Below are positions 13,765 through 29,200 of a stretch of DNA of 64,000 bases, in pieces (position 1 is the first letter of the stretch; every line of letters begins with the position of its first letter). The DNA is from Liolophura sinensis (taxonomy: Eukaryota; Mollusca; Polyplacophora; Chitonida; Chitonidae). The stretch spans positions 31,585,645 through 31,649,644 of the forward strand of contig NC_088305.1 in NCBI RefSeq assembly GCF_032854445.1. Direction: 5' to 3'. The notes beneath the pieces were generated by a model. That model was given only the letters and a program-made list of their open reading frames with translations, made no database searches and was not told the DNA's origin. Position numbers and translations under genes: made by a program.

Positions 13765-14228
13765 ACTACGTGCGGGTGGCTGTGGGTTTCCCCCGGGCTC
13801 GAGACTCCACAATGCTCGCCAACCTCTTGTAATGTACACAAATGATGGAGAAGTCTGTCAGCAACATGCGGGTGGGTGTGGGTTTCCCCTGGGCTGGTGA
13901 CTCCACAATGCTTGCCACCCTTTTATAATGTACACAAATGATGTTAAGGTCTGAAGGCAACATGCGGGTGGTTGTGGGTTTCCCCTGGCACGTGAGTCCA
14001 CAATGCTTGCCACTCTCTTATAATGTACACAAATGATGGAAAGGCCTATCAGCAACATGCGGGTGGTTGTGGGTTTCCCCTGGTACGTGACTCCACAATG
14101 CTTACCACTCTCTTATAACGTACACAAATGATAGAGAAGTCTGTCAGCAACATGCGGGTGGGTGTGGGTTTCCCCCAGGCTGGTGACTCCACAATGCTCG
14201 CCACCCTCTTAGAATGTATACAAATGAT
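13765..14228. repeat. 95-bp satellite derived from the SINE-1 body, about 5 copies
   Basis: Units with gcaacatgcgggtgg at 13861, 13957, 14052 and 14147. The order catgcgg-tgg-gtgggtttcccc, gactccacaatgct, cttataatgt follows the central part of SINE-1 (catgcggatggtcgtgggtt, ccaccataatgctgg, gtcgtataagtg). Confidence 0.78.
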
Positions 14229-14479
14229 GTAAACAGATCAGGATGTAGTTTCGGTCAGCGATTTTATTGACCTGTTTTTTTGACGTACAGAACATGTGTG
14301 CTGAAAATTGGACGTATTAAAAAGTCTTTTTTTTTGCTTTTTGAAATGACCTTCTTTATTGTGTATGCATCAGTAGTTACCAGCAGATGAGAAGCATTGG
14401 GTATTGAGCGTCATTAATTCATAATTAAAATTTATGACTTCGAATTTAGACCGTGATCATGATACACGATACGATTTGC

Positions 14480-15612
14480 CTCCGTGATATACAGCACGGC
14501 ATGTGAGTGTGATATCCTGTGCGGCATGTGATCCTGATACACTGTACGACATGTGATCGTGATATACGATCATGGCGGTACGGCATGTGAGTGTGATATA
14601 CCATCATGGCGGCACGACATGTGATCGTGATATACGATCATGGCGGTACGACATGTGATCGTGATATACGATCATGGCGGTACGGCATGTGAGCGTGATA
14701 TACGATCATGGCTGTACGACATGTGATCGTGATATACGATCATGGCGGTACGACATGTGATCGTGATATACGATCATGGCGGTTCCGGCATGTGAGCGTG
14801 ATATACGGAACGGCATGCTATCGTGATATGCAAAGTGTCATATGCAGTGCATGCGAGTGTGATATACTGTACGGTATGCTATCGTCATATACTGTACGGC
14901 ATGCTATCGTGATATACTCGACGGCATGCTATCGTGATATACTGACATGCGATTGTGATATACTGTATGACATGCAATCGTGATATACTGAACGGCATGA
15001 GATCATGATATACGGTCATTACGGTACTGCAAATGAGTGTGATATACAATAGGGCACGCGATCGTGATATACAAAGTGTGCTATATATATATACGACAGG
15101 GCATGCGATCGTGATATACAGTATGGCATGTGAGTGTGATATACGGCACGGCATGCGATCGTGATATATACATTACGACATGCGACCATGATATACTGTA
15201 CGGCATGCTATTGTGATACATTACGTCATACGATTGTGATATACGGTACGGCATGCAATAGTGATATACTGTACGACATGCGATCGTGATATACTGAACG
15301 GCATGCGATCGTGATACATTACGGCAAGTGATTGTGATATACGATAGGGCGATCGTGAAATACAAAGTGATATGCATGTACGACAGAGCATGCAATCGTG
15401 ATATACAGTATGGCATGTGAGTGTGATATACGCTAAAACAAGCAATCGTGATATACAGTACAGCATGCAATCGTGATATATACAGTACGGAATGTGATCG
15501 TGATATATACAATACGGAATGTGATCGTGATATAAACGGTACGGCTTGCGATTGTGATCTATACGTTAAGGCATACGAGCTTGATACATACGGTACAGTA
15601 TGCGGCGTGACA
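14480..15612. repeat. About 35-bp degenerate minisatellite, roughly 30 copies
   Basis: Motif catgtgatcgtgatatac alternates with gatcatggcggtacg at about 34-35 bp spacing, with many length variants (gatatactgtacggcatg). It lies at the junction between inverted and direct macrosatellite arms. Confidence 0.85.
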
Positions 15613-16044
15613 TGTGAACAGAATTCAACCATTTTCTGTTCCTTTTGGTTCCTTGGAGAATCACCATTGTGGTCATTATAGGGTAACATTGTATAACCAC
15701 TTATATCTTTAGGATCTTGCACATCTTTCATGTTTATATGGGATTCTGATAAAAGCTTTCAATGGTGTCGACCGTCATGAAACATGAGAAGTTAGAACTG
15801 CATTCATTTCGCGCGGGATTAAAGAAGAAAATATTTTAAACGCTCAGATTTGGGCAAAATTTAGAACTCTTTTACTCTTGACTACTTTTAATTGACGATA
15901 TTCTAGTAACAATACGCAATTTCTCGGGTCAAACTCCACATTTCTCATGTCAGTTGATATTCAAAGACCGACATGAGTTGCATTGTTTCCACAATGGGCT
16001 ACTTATATACTGTTATCTGCTGGAAAATATAACAACCATAAGGT

Positions 16045-16452
16045 TGCGGCAAAGTCGAAATGGGGTAGGTCGTGGGGTAGGTGGTGGGGATATTAAGGGA
16101 ATGGATTAGACCTACCCCATCCATTCCCCCAATCTCCCCACGACCTACCCCATCTATTCCCTCAATCTCCCCACGACCTACCCCGTCTATTCCCCCAATC
16201 TCCCCACGACCTACCCCATCCATTCCCCGAATCTCCCCACGACCTGCCCTGTCCATTCTCTCAATCTCCCCACCATCTACCCCATCTATTCCCCCAATCT
16301 CCCGACGACCTACCCCATCCATTCTCCGAATCTCCCCACGACCTGCCCTGTCCATTCTCCCAATCTCCGCATGACCTACCAAATCCATTCCCGCAATCTC
16401 CTCACGACCTACCCCAGCCATTCCTCCAATATCCGTGGGGGTCGTGGGGATA
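16045..16452. repeat. 33-bp minisatellite, about 10 copies, with an inverted core
   Basis: C-rich units (cctaccccatccattccccc, 33-bp spacing from 16111) fill 16110-16430. The outer edges, 16055-16080 and 16434-16452, are G-rich like the related array at 32.2-33.8 kb. Confidence 0.88.
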
Positions 16453-17149
16453 CACGCGACATATTCAAATTTATGTTATTATATAAATCTAAAGATCATA
16501 CCATGCACATGCGAAATTGGATAAGTGTTCAAACCTTTTGTCACTTAGATGAATTACATCTGTTTTGCTTTCTTCCATGAGTTTTCGGAAAGTCAGCAGT
16601 GTCTCCTGAATCGATGAATCTCACGGGATGTGGTGGGAACTAAAACCCATTTTTTTCACCTGGGTCAATTTCCTGATGTCAACTCCAAACCTCCGGCCAA
16701 GAGTAATTTGATCTGATGATATCATACCCGTAAATATGGACAGGACAGGGGAATTCCGGAATATGTTGTCAGCTTAAAAGTAGCATAGTTGAATTTAAGG
16801 AATTCGTTTAATTTACTTGTGGATAAAAAATAGAAACTGTGACGTTAACTTACGACAAAAAAGGCTACCTTACTTTTGTTGTTAACCTTTGGGCGTCAAA
16901 ACATTTGCTCAGGAGGAGAAAAGAAACTTATTTTGATATCCTTGTGCTTAATGTTGGCTTTAGCAATATTTTGTTGACACCACGGCATTGGTTGGTTTTT
17001 ATCATACCGTCAAATAGACGTCGAATTAGACTTTTTAAAGCCATTATAATTTACCGCGTTACGAACTGTTGAGATCTGTGGAGCACGACGTCCAGATTAC
17101 ATGCAATGGGTTACAGTAAGCCTGTAACGTCACTATGTTCCTGGATTAT

Positions 17150-17640
17150 TGTCAGTGACATTTCTTATACTTGGGACAAATATAAGCGTCATGTCCGACA
17201 TTCGTATACCATTCATAGTCCGTAAAGAGCGTTCCAAATCGATTATCGCAAGATCCATTTAAAAAAAACCTTTACCACTAGCTCCCAAAGACAAAGGTAT
17301 GTAAGAAATTATACAAATAGAAAACAAAGCCGGTAACACACAAGAGAGAAGCGGTCATCAGTTTTCAATGGTGCCGGGCAGACAATGAATATTCCAGGCA
17401 TGAATTCCATATCAACGTTCAAATTCGTAGTCCGTGAATGAGTTCCAGGTCAAATAACAATTAAACAAGTATCTCAGTTGCGCTTTAATTGCAACTGTTC
17501 ATAAAGGCATCATGCTGATGTAATTAGCATGGCTGCCTGACGAGAAAAATGACGAGCATTACAGACCTAAAGCGAACAGATTGTGATTCAAAAGTCACGG
17601 ACGATTACGTCTTTCCCGTTAATATGTAAGGATCTCATAC
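17150..17640 (-). repeat. About 500-bp interspersed segment, copy 1
   Basis: Reverse complement of 29650-30170 and same orientation as 37243-37590. It sits at a different place in the macrosatellite unit in each case, as expected for a mobile segment. I see no terminal inverted repeats. A short hydrophobic frame inside is stopped early in this copy. Confidence 0.6.
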
Positions 17641-18109
17641 TATAAGTGGCGCCATCTATGATGTTACACATGACATGATGGTCTGTATAAATGCTGTCTA
17701 CAAGATAGACGGTTACACTCGGCAAGCAGCGCCTTCTATGTTGTTGAATACCATGTACGTGATAGATATGATAAGAGCCTGTGTCGGGAAGAATGTTTTT
17801 ACCCTGAAGTAAGACAGGCTTTCAAAGACAGAGCTGAAATAATACATCAAACGGAAAGCGGTGGGTCCTGAAAGGTTCCTCAGTCAGAATGCCTCATTTG
17901 ACTTTACGACATGAAGGCGAGTAAAACAGAAACCTTGCTCAATAACTCAGTGAAATCCCGTGGTTTATTTCACCGCATTTGTCCATTTCTTTCTATCTTT
18001 TGATTCCACTGCGCGTGTTGTGGTTAGTTTCCATTTCTTATTCCACCATTGCGAATCCGGAACTTGGGACCCCCCTTCCGACGCCTATATTTTGCGTGCA
18101 ATAATGAGG

Positions 18110-19090
18110 ATCACACTTCTGTCACCACCTCTGCGCGGGCAGAAATCAGGATTCCACCTCTGCTATGTCCTCTGCGCGGGCAGTAATCATGATCCCACTT
18201 CTGTCACCACCTCTGCACGGGTAGTAATCAGAATGTCAGGACTCCACCTCTGCCACGTCCTCTGCGCGGGCAGTAATCATGATCCCACTTCTGTCACCAC
18301 CTCTGCACGGGTAGTAATCAGAATGTCAGGACTCCACCTCTGCCACGTCCTCTGCACGGGCAGTAATCATGATCCCACTTCTGTCACCACCTCTGCACGG
18401 GTAGTAATCAGAATGTCAGGATTCCACCTCTGCCACGTCCTCTGCACGGGCAGTAATCATGATCCCACTTCTGTCACCACTTCTGCACGGGTAGTAATCA
18501 GAATGTCAGGACTCCACCTCTGCCACGTCCTCTGCGCGGGCAGTAATCATGATCCCACTTCTGTCACCACCTCTGCACGGGTAGTAATCAGAATGTCAGG
18601 ACTCCACCTCTGCCACGTCCTCTGCGCGGGCAGTAATCATGATCCCACTTCTGTCACCACCTCTGCACGGGTAGTAATCAGAATGTCAGGATTCCACCTC
18701 TGCCACGTCCTCTGCGCGGGCAGTAATCATGATCCCACTTCTGTCACCACTTCTGCACGGGTAGTAATCAGAATGTCAGGACTCCACCTCTGCCACGTCC
18801 TCTGCGCGGGCAGTAATCATGATCCCACTTCTGTCACCACCTCTGCACGGGTAGTAATCAGAATGTCAGGACTCCACCTCTGCCACGTCCTCTGCACGGG
18901 CAGTAATCATGATCCCACTTCTGTCACCACCTCTGCACGGGTAGTAATCAGAATGTCAGGACTCCACCTCTGCCACGTCCTCTGCACGGGCAGTAATCAT
19001 GATCCCACTTCTGTCACCACCTCTGCACGGGTAGTAATCAGAATGTCAGGATTCCACCTCTGCCACGTCCTCTGCGCGGGCAGTAATCAG
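18110..19090 (+). repeat. 90-bp minisatellite, about 10 copies
   Basis: Near-perfect 90-bp units (cagtaatcatgatcccactt at 18181, 18271, 18361 and onward). Because 90 is divisible by three, a 406-codon frame (17960-19180) stays open, with a 30-residue repeat including HLCHVLCAGSNHDP. The variable sites are mostly CpG-type changes that alter the amino acid (Ala/Thr), so I do not consider it a gene. Confidence 0.92.
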
Positions 19091-22000
19091 GATCCCACTT
19101 TCGACATGTCCCTTGCGCAGGCAGTAATCAGGGTCCCATTTCTGACATTACATTTCTTACATCAAGTAACACACAGTTAATCACTGTTAAATATCTTCAT
19201 TTCCGTGTTGTACGTAACAAGAGTTGTCCAGCGCTACTGGAGAATTAGCTGGTGTAGCGGGGGAATATATACCATCCCGTACCTATACACCTGTACTGTC
19301 TTTCAGGATAGCACTTCTGACACCTCCTCTGCCCGTGCAGTAATCAGGTCCCAATTCGGACACATACACTGCGCGAGCAGTAATCAGAGTCCCACTTCTG
19401 ACATCACACATCTTACATCACGTAGCACTCATTTAATCCCTCTTAAATATCTTATTCCGAATTCTACGTAACAACAGTTGTGCAGCACTACGCGAGAATT
19501 AGCGACTTTCTCCTCGCTTAATAAAACGTGTTTTCTCCTCGCTTAATAAAACGTGTTAATATTTTAGCCTCTCACAGATTCACACGTGCACCAGTTATGT
19601 CAGCACCAAAATCCTTTTGAACACTGATTGTTTATTTGTTTGGCAGCGGTAGTCTACTCACGCTTACAGGGCATATAGTACTAGAGGGCGTGATTTCCTG
19701 CAGGCCCACGGAATCCACTTTCCGCGCACTAATTGAGAACCTTTAGCGATGCCTTTCTCCTCTCTGGCCACTGACAATTTGTCACTCAAGAACATTCTAA
19801 TTCGGAACTTCTCTTACCCATGCCGTATTAGCAGACACCCAGAAGAGATCTTAGTGGCGTTTGTCATAATAATGTATATCTTAGTGTCCAGAGAGATTCG
19901 TGTCGTCAATTTCTTCACACTGGATCCTCATTAGGAACAGAAAACATCTGAACGGTTGGAAAGGTTAGTGTCAGAGTTACAAGGGTAGTAACAGAGAGAG
20001 TGGTGAATACTTAATCCCCGAGGATGACATATCTAAAGGTTGCCTGTTCATTCCACTGTACACGTTAACTATCTCGATAACCCATTCGAGACCCTATAAA
20101 AAAAACTCAAGGACCAGTGTGTTTTATATACCCTTCCCAGAGTTATATGATCATAAGACTTTACAGATGACAGGGGATCGCGTTTACACTGTTGTTAAGC
20201 TTACCAGCTATTTAGTTCACCGGTACAAGTTTCCGAGGCGGATGATTTTTGCACACGAGCCTAAAATATACTCCTCAAGCATGCAGGCGTGCATATATGT
20301 CTTTTGTGTTAATTAATGGATCTGTCAGTGTTACTGTACGAAGCTTGTGTGGCAGTTAACAGCTTGTGATGTGTCTTTGTAGATCTACATGTTTATTTCT
20401 CTCACTTGATTCTGTGTGCACATTTTATAAACTGAACAATGTTTAGTATCCAAAACTATCATTGCCTTCTGTACAACACCAAATATAAACGTGTTGGGTT
20501 ATGTAGACCGTATATAAAAAATGCTTAAAATATTAAAATAAAATATTTCCTATCAATGTGTCAGTCAAAAATAACGACAGACAGGCAGAGTTTTTATAAA
20601 AGAAAAACATTTTTCCCCAAGAGAAATGAATTGTTTACTCTGGACCGCCAGGTATTAGTGACCGCAACCCTCTCGGCGCCAGCTCATATATTGCAGAAGC
20701 CATACTTGTGCTTTTCTCTATCACACGTCGCCCTCTTTGATTACCAGGGATAGCGAGCTAGAGATTAGCCCTGTCTACTCCCCGGTGACTCTATACATCA
20801 GCAATAGGCAGGGTTTTCTTGTCATCCTTCAGCCGTAAAGCTGTGACTTTTTTTCCGCCTGCTTGGCCTCATCCAACCCCCGAAGACACTGTCTGATTCT
20901 TCACGCTTCATACTTAGGTGTTAATACCGTGAACAGCGGGAAATGTATTCTTCCGCGTCGTTAAGCCTCCGTCTATGTCAATTCCCCGTCATTATTTCCA
21001 TAATCCTTTGAACGTAGCCTGATCTCATTTGCCTGAAATAAATCCGCAGAGGTACGCTGGGGCTGAAAGAAGGATGTCCCTCAACCGAGCTCAGCTTCCA
21101 GTCTAATAAAAGACGATCGAAAACTTACACTAGTGAACAAAACGCCAAGGGTCATTTTCTGGCCTATGTAGAGAAATTTAGAATTTTCTTGATAAAAGTG
21201 TTCTCCTTGTATTGAGGCGGATGACCTCCACCAGTCAACAGTCGAACTATATTCATAGCAATCTATGCTTCGAAGCAAACATTCGTATACCAGCCGTCAA
21301 CCGCTAAGGACGTTCCAGGCCAATAATCGCATGGCCAGTTACCCAAATACCACACTGTCTCCACTGACTGTGACGGAATGTTTTGTACATTTTTGTAATG
21401 CCGTGGATGGAGAAAAAGAGAAAAACAAATGCAAAATTATAAACAAGACAAGCACAGAAGGCACAGACGGCTACAGAATGTGTGAGTCGGTCACATTAGC
21501 TTTATGGGCTTTGAAGACAGTTCACTGATTCTCTCGATCTCGTCCTAATTTCATACCTTATATACTTTCTTAGTTCTTTGGTGGTTTGTGTGAAAACTTC
21601 GTTTCGGAATTGGCCTTGCGATTACTGACCTGGAACGTCCGATTAGGTTGATGGTTCGTTAACGAATGTCTAGATTATGCATCTAGATTGGTCTTGGAAA
21701 GCCGTTGCAGGAATGATTTATTGCGAAAATTAAAATTGACAGAAAACGTATTGGATAGCTTTGTCTTGTCTGTGTGAGGAACCTTACCAAGTTTCGAAAT
21801 TAGGTGGACCCGTCTAAATTTACAGGCGATGGCTGGAGTGGACATGCGTGAAGACAAAAAAGGACTGCTATATCGAACTTTGTGTGCCACTTTTCTGATG
21901 GACAATATAGTATGTCAAGAAAACGTATACACTAAGTATGAGTGAATGATCTGGTTTGAGCCTTGCTTGTACCTGGTGGGCGAGGTGACTGATTTATTGA

Positions 22001-22633
22001 TTGGTCTCTGTGTCTGATACACAAACTCAATTTGAGGAGGGTTGTACGGAAAGCCGACCGTGTCTGTGAGACGCCAGCTGCTGCAGCTCTCTTCTTATTC
22101 ACTTAGAGCGACAACAATGTAATAGCTCAAAATTAAATATAGGATTCTCAGAGGGAGAATCAGTAATCGTGGTTTGCAAGTCACCTGTAATTTACCTGAC
22201 ATGTTGATTTACCCTTCCTATAAAACCATTTCCCTATAGTTAATTCGTTGTCATCTCGTATCAGCATTTGTCACTTCAGTAGAAAGGAGAAAGAGACAGC
22301 CGTTAAACACGTCACTTCCTGCCAGAAGCTTTCGACAACTCGGTATCCTCATTGGGTGAGTTTTGCAGGGCCACAGATCATGTGACCCTCTCAGTTGGCG
22401 ATTCACGTTCTGGAACCATAAATTCCATTGTTTAAGCTTCAGAAAATGCATGCTTCGGCCTTCTTTGGGATATAACAAAGAAATTACCCTGCCTGAAGTA
22501 ACACGTGTCAAAGGTATATGTTCTGTGCGGTTCAATCCTGCGATGATGATTGCATTTTTGTGCTGCAAGAGGGCAATAAGCAATAAGCAATCTCACTGGC
22601 AATCACATTATTAACTGCATTATCTCTCAAGGA

Positions 22634-22905
22634 TTTATTTATTTGATTTTTTTCATTGGTGTTTTATGCCGTACTAAAGAATAGTTCGCTTATACGGCGG
22701 CAGCCAGCATTATGGTGGGTGGAAACCGGGCACAACCCGGGGGAAATCCATGACCTTCCGCGGGTTGCTGTTAGACCTTCCCACTTATGGCCGGAGAGGA
22801 AGCCAGCATGAACTGGACTTGAACTCACTGCGACCGCATTGGTGAGAGGCTCTTGGGTCATTACGCTGCGCTAGGGCGCTAACCGACTGAGCCACGGAGG
22901 CCCCC
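22634..22905 (-). mobile_element. SINE-1, full length, precise insertion
   Basis: Flanked by a perfect 12-bp duplication atctctcaagga (22622-22633, 22906-22917). The homologous site at 31257-31270 in the sister macrosatellite copy is empty. The tRNA-like head is at the right end (gcggtcgc / gagcc reversed). Confidence 0.93.
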
Positions 22906-23496
22906 ATCTCTCAAGGAAGTGTTTCAACATTATACATATATTTAGCCATGTCAAACTCACTCACAGCTTCAGTTCGCGATTTGTGACGTTCCACTTCTCT
23001 TACCTACCACGTCTGACATAGAATTTTATAGTGTTTATATCGAAATGCCGCGACAGGAGAACAACCTCGGTCAGCGTTTGACAAACCAGAGAACAAATTC
23101 AATTTCTGTAAATGTTACTTCACGCCCAAGAGAGCACGTTTGTTCAGTTTTTGACGAAGACAATTTTGAGAGAAAATTGTCCTGCTGAAGATGTTTCAAA
23201 GCCTGGCTGGCACTATTACGGAAAGTGTGGTTGTGATTGATTGTGTCTTAAATTAACACACGAGGGCCTTATCATTACTTCTGATGAGGTTCCCATTCAT
23301 AGCAGGATCCGACTAAATAGCGAGTAAATCTTCGGAGCAGTCACAAGTCTGAGAGCGCACCTATTTATTAACGGTAGGAATCTCTGGGCGGATTGGGAGT
23401 ATCGGCGGCGTAGGTTGCTGGTGGTTTTGGGTATCACCAGGGTAAGTCATGAGCGAAGTGGGAAAAACGACGGGCGGTGTGTGTGTATGTGTGTGT

Positions 23497-23514
23497 GGGG
23501 GGGGGGGGGGGGGG
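23497..23514. repeat. G18 homopolymer after a GT-rich run
   Basis: Located in the macrosatellite block that in the sister copy (33835-33880) is a G-rich non-homopolymer sequence. Confidence 0.9.
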
Positions 23515-25769
23515 TGACATATCACATCCAGTGCTTCGTTAACATTAACTTTTATTTTGATCATAATTTTCAGAGTCCACGTGACGAAAAGATTATTCAT
23601 GAGTAACAATTGACAAGGGTGTGATTGTCGTATCGTGCATCACGGTCGTAGGCTGAAGTCGACTACACCTAAATAACCTGTTCGGTTTGAAGGGGTGATA
23701 AATTAAAAAATATATTCAAACGGTCTCATTTCTCCTTTCTACACTTCGTGTGAAGCAACAAGAATAACTAGTCAAAAAATCACCGTATATGCAGAGTTGT
23801 TAAATGTCAAGACTGTTTTTGTTAAGCCAAAAAAAAGTTTCAAGTACACCTACACATGTCCTGGGTGGATATTTAAATCTATGCGTCGAAACACACATTC
23901 GTATACCAGCCCTCAACCAATAAGGACGTTCCGGGTCAATGATCACAAAGACTGTTATAGGCCTTATGCTACATGTTGTATTTAATAGGTACATTATAGC
24001 GGTATTCTTCCACATTCAAAACTCTCCATGCTGCCCAACCCGTTCATGTGACCGACTTGCAATTAGACCTCTTCACTAAGGTGAATGCGTGTTCGAATCC
24101 AGATCTCGCACAGTTGACAAAGGCTTTGATCAAAGTGTGTTTTGTCTTTGATTTTTAGTCTGATAAACCTCTTGAGTATGAACATCCAACATATAAATAT
24201 GAATTTTGGAGCCAAAGAGCAATCTTAATCACACTTAACTTTAGTTTGGTCAATACACAGAAAATAAGGTACCTGCTTCATCAAGCAGGTAAAAACAGCG
24301 GTCTTTTGTTGAAAACACATATATCCTGTAGACAACACACAGCAAGGAACAACATGTTCTTGATGCTTGATTTTCTGCACCATTCACTTCTGTCTCATAA
24401 TCACGGTATAAAGTCAAGTCGACAAGAGGTATGTACGCGTCTGTCTGTGGCATATCCAAATATATGTCAGTACACAAAGTTACAGATCAAATGTACATGA
24501 GAAGTAGGACAGGTGTTGAAACTTTTCCTCACTTAAATAAACCCCTGTTGATTTATTTTTTCTTCCAGGTGTTTTTCGACAGTCATCAGTGTCTCAAGGC
24601 TATTTGTATAAATCGATAAATCTCACCTGATGCGGCGGAAACTAAAATTACCTTTTTTTGTTCAGATGAGTCAATTTCCTAATGTCAACTGCGAACCTCC
24701 GGTGACGCAAGAGGAATTTTGATCTCATCATATCACATCATTAAACATGGACCAGTCGGGGGAGTTCCAGGGTATGTTGTCAGCTTAAAAGCAGCAAAAA
24801 TAAAAAAAACATTTATTTAATTTTGTTGTGGATTAAAATAACAACTCATTCAAAATTGTATCCTTAATTTACGACCCCAAAAAAACCGCTATTCCCTCTA
24901 TTCTCTTCTTATCCTTTCGACGTCAGTGTATCTGTCCAAAAGAAAAACAAAATTTTTTGTGTATGTTTGTGTTAAATGTTAGTGTTCTCTGTATTACGAC
25001 GATGTTACGACTGTGTCTCCTGTTGTTTTCCATCACACCATCAACAGAACTTCAAAAGAAGACTTTCTACATAGCTGTTATATTTGTCAGCGTTGGAGAT
25101 TAACGAGAGGCTTGGGTTATGGTGTCAGGATGAAAAAGACCGATTACAGGTAGCCGATAATGTCGCCCTACTCCTATATCCTCCTATATATATGTCTTAA
25201 TGTTAGTGTATTGTCTCATCTTTAGGACCAGAGCCAGTGTCGGAAAGGGAGAATCCGAATTTATGGCTGTCTAACATTTTCCCCTGAAGCAAGACAGGCT
25301 TTCAGAGATAGAGCTGAAATAATGCATCAGACGAAGAGTTGTTGCCCTGGGAAGCTCTTCAGTCAACAGGCCTCTTTTGTGTTTAAGGCGTGAAAAAACA
25401 GGGAACATAGAAACCTTATGAAAAACCCTCTACAAAAGTAGGATTTGTTTCACTGCTCTGGGCCGGATCTTTCTCTCCTTTGTCTGCACTGCGCATATTG
25501 TAATTAGGTTTCCACTTACGAGGCCACCGTTCGGTGGTAGGGTCCCACTTCGGACGCCTATACTGCGTGCGCACCAACTGAGATTACACTTCTGACACCG
25601 CCCACTAAATTACGTCTTATCTGCTGGAGTGATTAACATTGTGCTTCTGACATCAGAAAACACGACGTTGATCCGTGTTATCTTCATATTCTTATTCCGA
25701 ATTGTGCATGCCAGCACCCGCGTAGCTTATATATCACCCCGTACTTATACACCTGCATTGTGAGTCAAT

Positions 25770-26095
25770 GTTTTAACGGGTAGAGCGTCCGCCTCAAAGA
25801 CCGCAGACCAGCGATCAAAGCCAGGTTGGGTCCTATCAAAGACTTCAAAAATGGTACATGTTATTTCTTCGATTGGCGCTCAACACTGAGAAATTTTTGG
25901 GGAGGAAACAGGACTGGTTGGTCCGGTGTCAGTATCATGTGAATGGGTAGGAGATCATGTCTGGTGTCCTCGGCACGATGCTTTAGTGGCAGCAGCACTT
26001 CGATGGCATAAACTCGCCCTGTTATAAGGAGAAACAGTATATGTACACACACCTAATATCTCCTACAACGTAATAGCTCAAGCAAACATCCATTT
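25770..26095 (+). mobile_element. SINE-2 copy
   Basis: tRNA-like head (acgggtagagcgtccgcctc), a body shared with 35740-36050 and 38963-39290, and a decayed tail (tacaacgtaatagctcaagc). Absent from the older unit at 19300. Confidence 0.7.
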
Positions 26096-27689
26096 ATTAA
26101 TCAGTGTTGTTTATTCTTGCTATTTGCTTGTTTATTCTCAATACTTCGGTTTCCCACTGAGCCACTCGTGCACCAGTTTTACCTCCTCGAAAATCTTTTT
26201 CAGCATTAATTGTTTATTTTTGGGTAACGGCATTCTACTGACGCTTACAGGGCATATTGTACAAGGTAGAGTTATTTCCTCTGGGTACGAGCAATCCACT
26301 TTCTGTGGACTAAATGAGAACATCTAGCTAGGAGGAGCTTTTCTCCTCTCTGGACGACGACAATTTGTCACTCAAGAACATATCTAATTCGGAACTTCGT
26401 ATTAGTGGCATTCAGGAGGAATCGTGGTGGACTTTGTAAAAATAATATATATCTTAGTGTCCAGAGAGATTCGTGTCGTCAATTTCACACTGGATCCCAT
26501 TAGAAACAGAAAACATCAGAACAGCTGGAAGGTTAGCGTCAGAGTTTCAAGGCTAGTAATAGAGACTGTGTAATCTCGACGGCGAATACTTAATCCACGA
26601 GGATGACACATTTGAAGGTTGTCTATTCATTCCACTGTAAATGTTAACTATCTCCCAATCCAGTCGAGACGCCATGACAATTTTCGCAGCAAAAATAACT
26701 CAAGGCTGGATATGTTTTATATACCTTTCCCAGAAATATATTATCAGAAGAATTCGCAGATAATAGGCATTAACGTTTACAATAGTATTAAGAAAACCGG
26801 CTGTTTAGTTCACCGGATCCAGTTTCCTGGGCGGACGATGGCTTTTTGCACACGAACATAAATATAGTCGTTATACTTTGTGCGTTAATCCCCAAGCATA
26901 CAGACGTTCACATATATTTTGTGTAAATTAATGAATGTGTCAGTGGCTATGTGTGACAGTTCATAGCTTATGATGTGTCTTTGTAGATCTACACTTTTAT
27001 TTCTGTCACTTTGTTCTGTGTGCAAATTTTATAAACTGAGCAATGTTTATCGGCTTCCAAAACCATCATTGCCTTCTGTACACGTCCAAATATAAACGTG
27101 TTGGGGAAAAATATGTACACCGAATTTAAAAAATGCATTATCCAATCAATTTGTCCGCCAAAAATACGACAGACGGGCAATATTGTTGTACAAAAAAGAG
27201 ATTTTTTACAAGAGAAATGAATTGTTTACTCCTGCCCGTCAGTTATTAGAGACGGTAACCCTCTCGACGCCAGTCAATATATTGCAGGGCCATACTTGTG
27301 CTTTCCCCTTTCACGCGTCCCGCGCTTTGGCTGACAGGTATAGCCAGCTAGTGAAGTATAGGTTCGCCTTGTCTCGTCTCAAGTGACTATACATCAGCAA
27401 TAGGCAGGGTTTTCTTGTCATCTTTCAGCCGTAAAGCTGTGACTTTTTTTCCGCCTGCTTGGCCTCATCCAACCCCCGAAGACACTGTCTGATTCTTCAC
27501 GCTTCATACTTAGGTGTTAATATCGTAAACGGCGGAAAATGTACTCTTCCGCGTCTTTAAGCCTCCGTCTCTGTCATTTCACCGCCATTATTTCCACAAT
27601 AATTTAAACATAGTCTGATCACATTTGCAGGAATAAAATCCGCAAAGTAGACGCTGAGACCGATAGAAGGATGTCCCTCAAGTTGTTTA

Positions 27690-29200
<1,511 letters not shown>

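Noticed and set aside
15081-15731. 216-codon minus-strand ORF rich in HIS/YITIAC repeats
   Set aside because: Product of the degenerate 35-bp array plus a macrosatellite edge; no conserved frame in copies.
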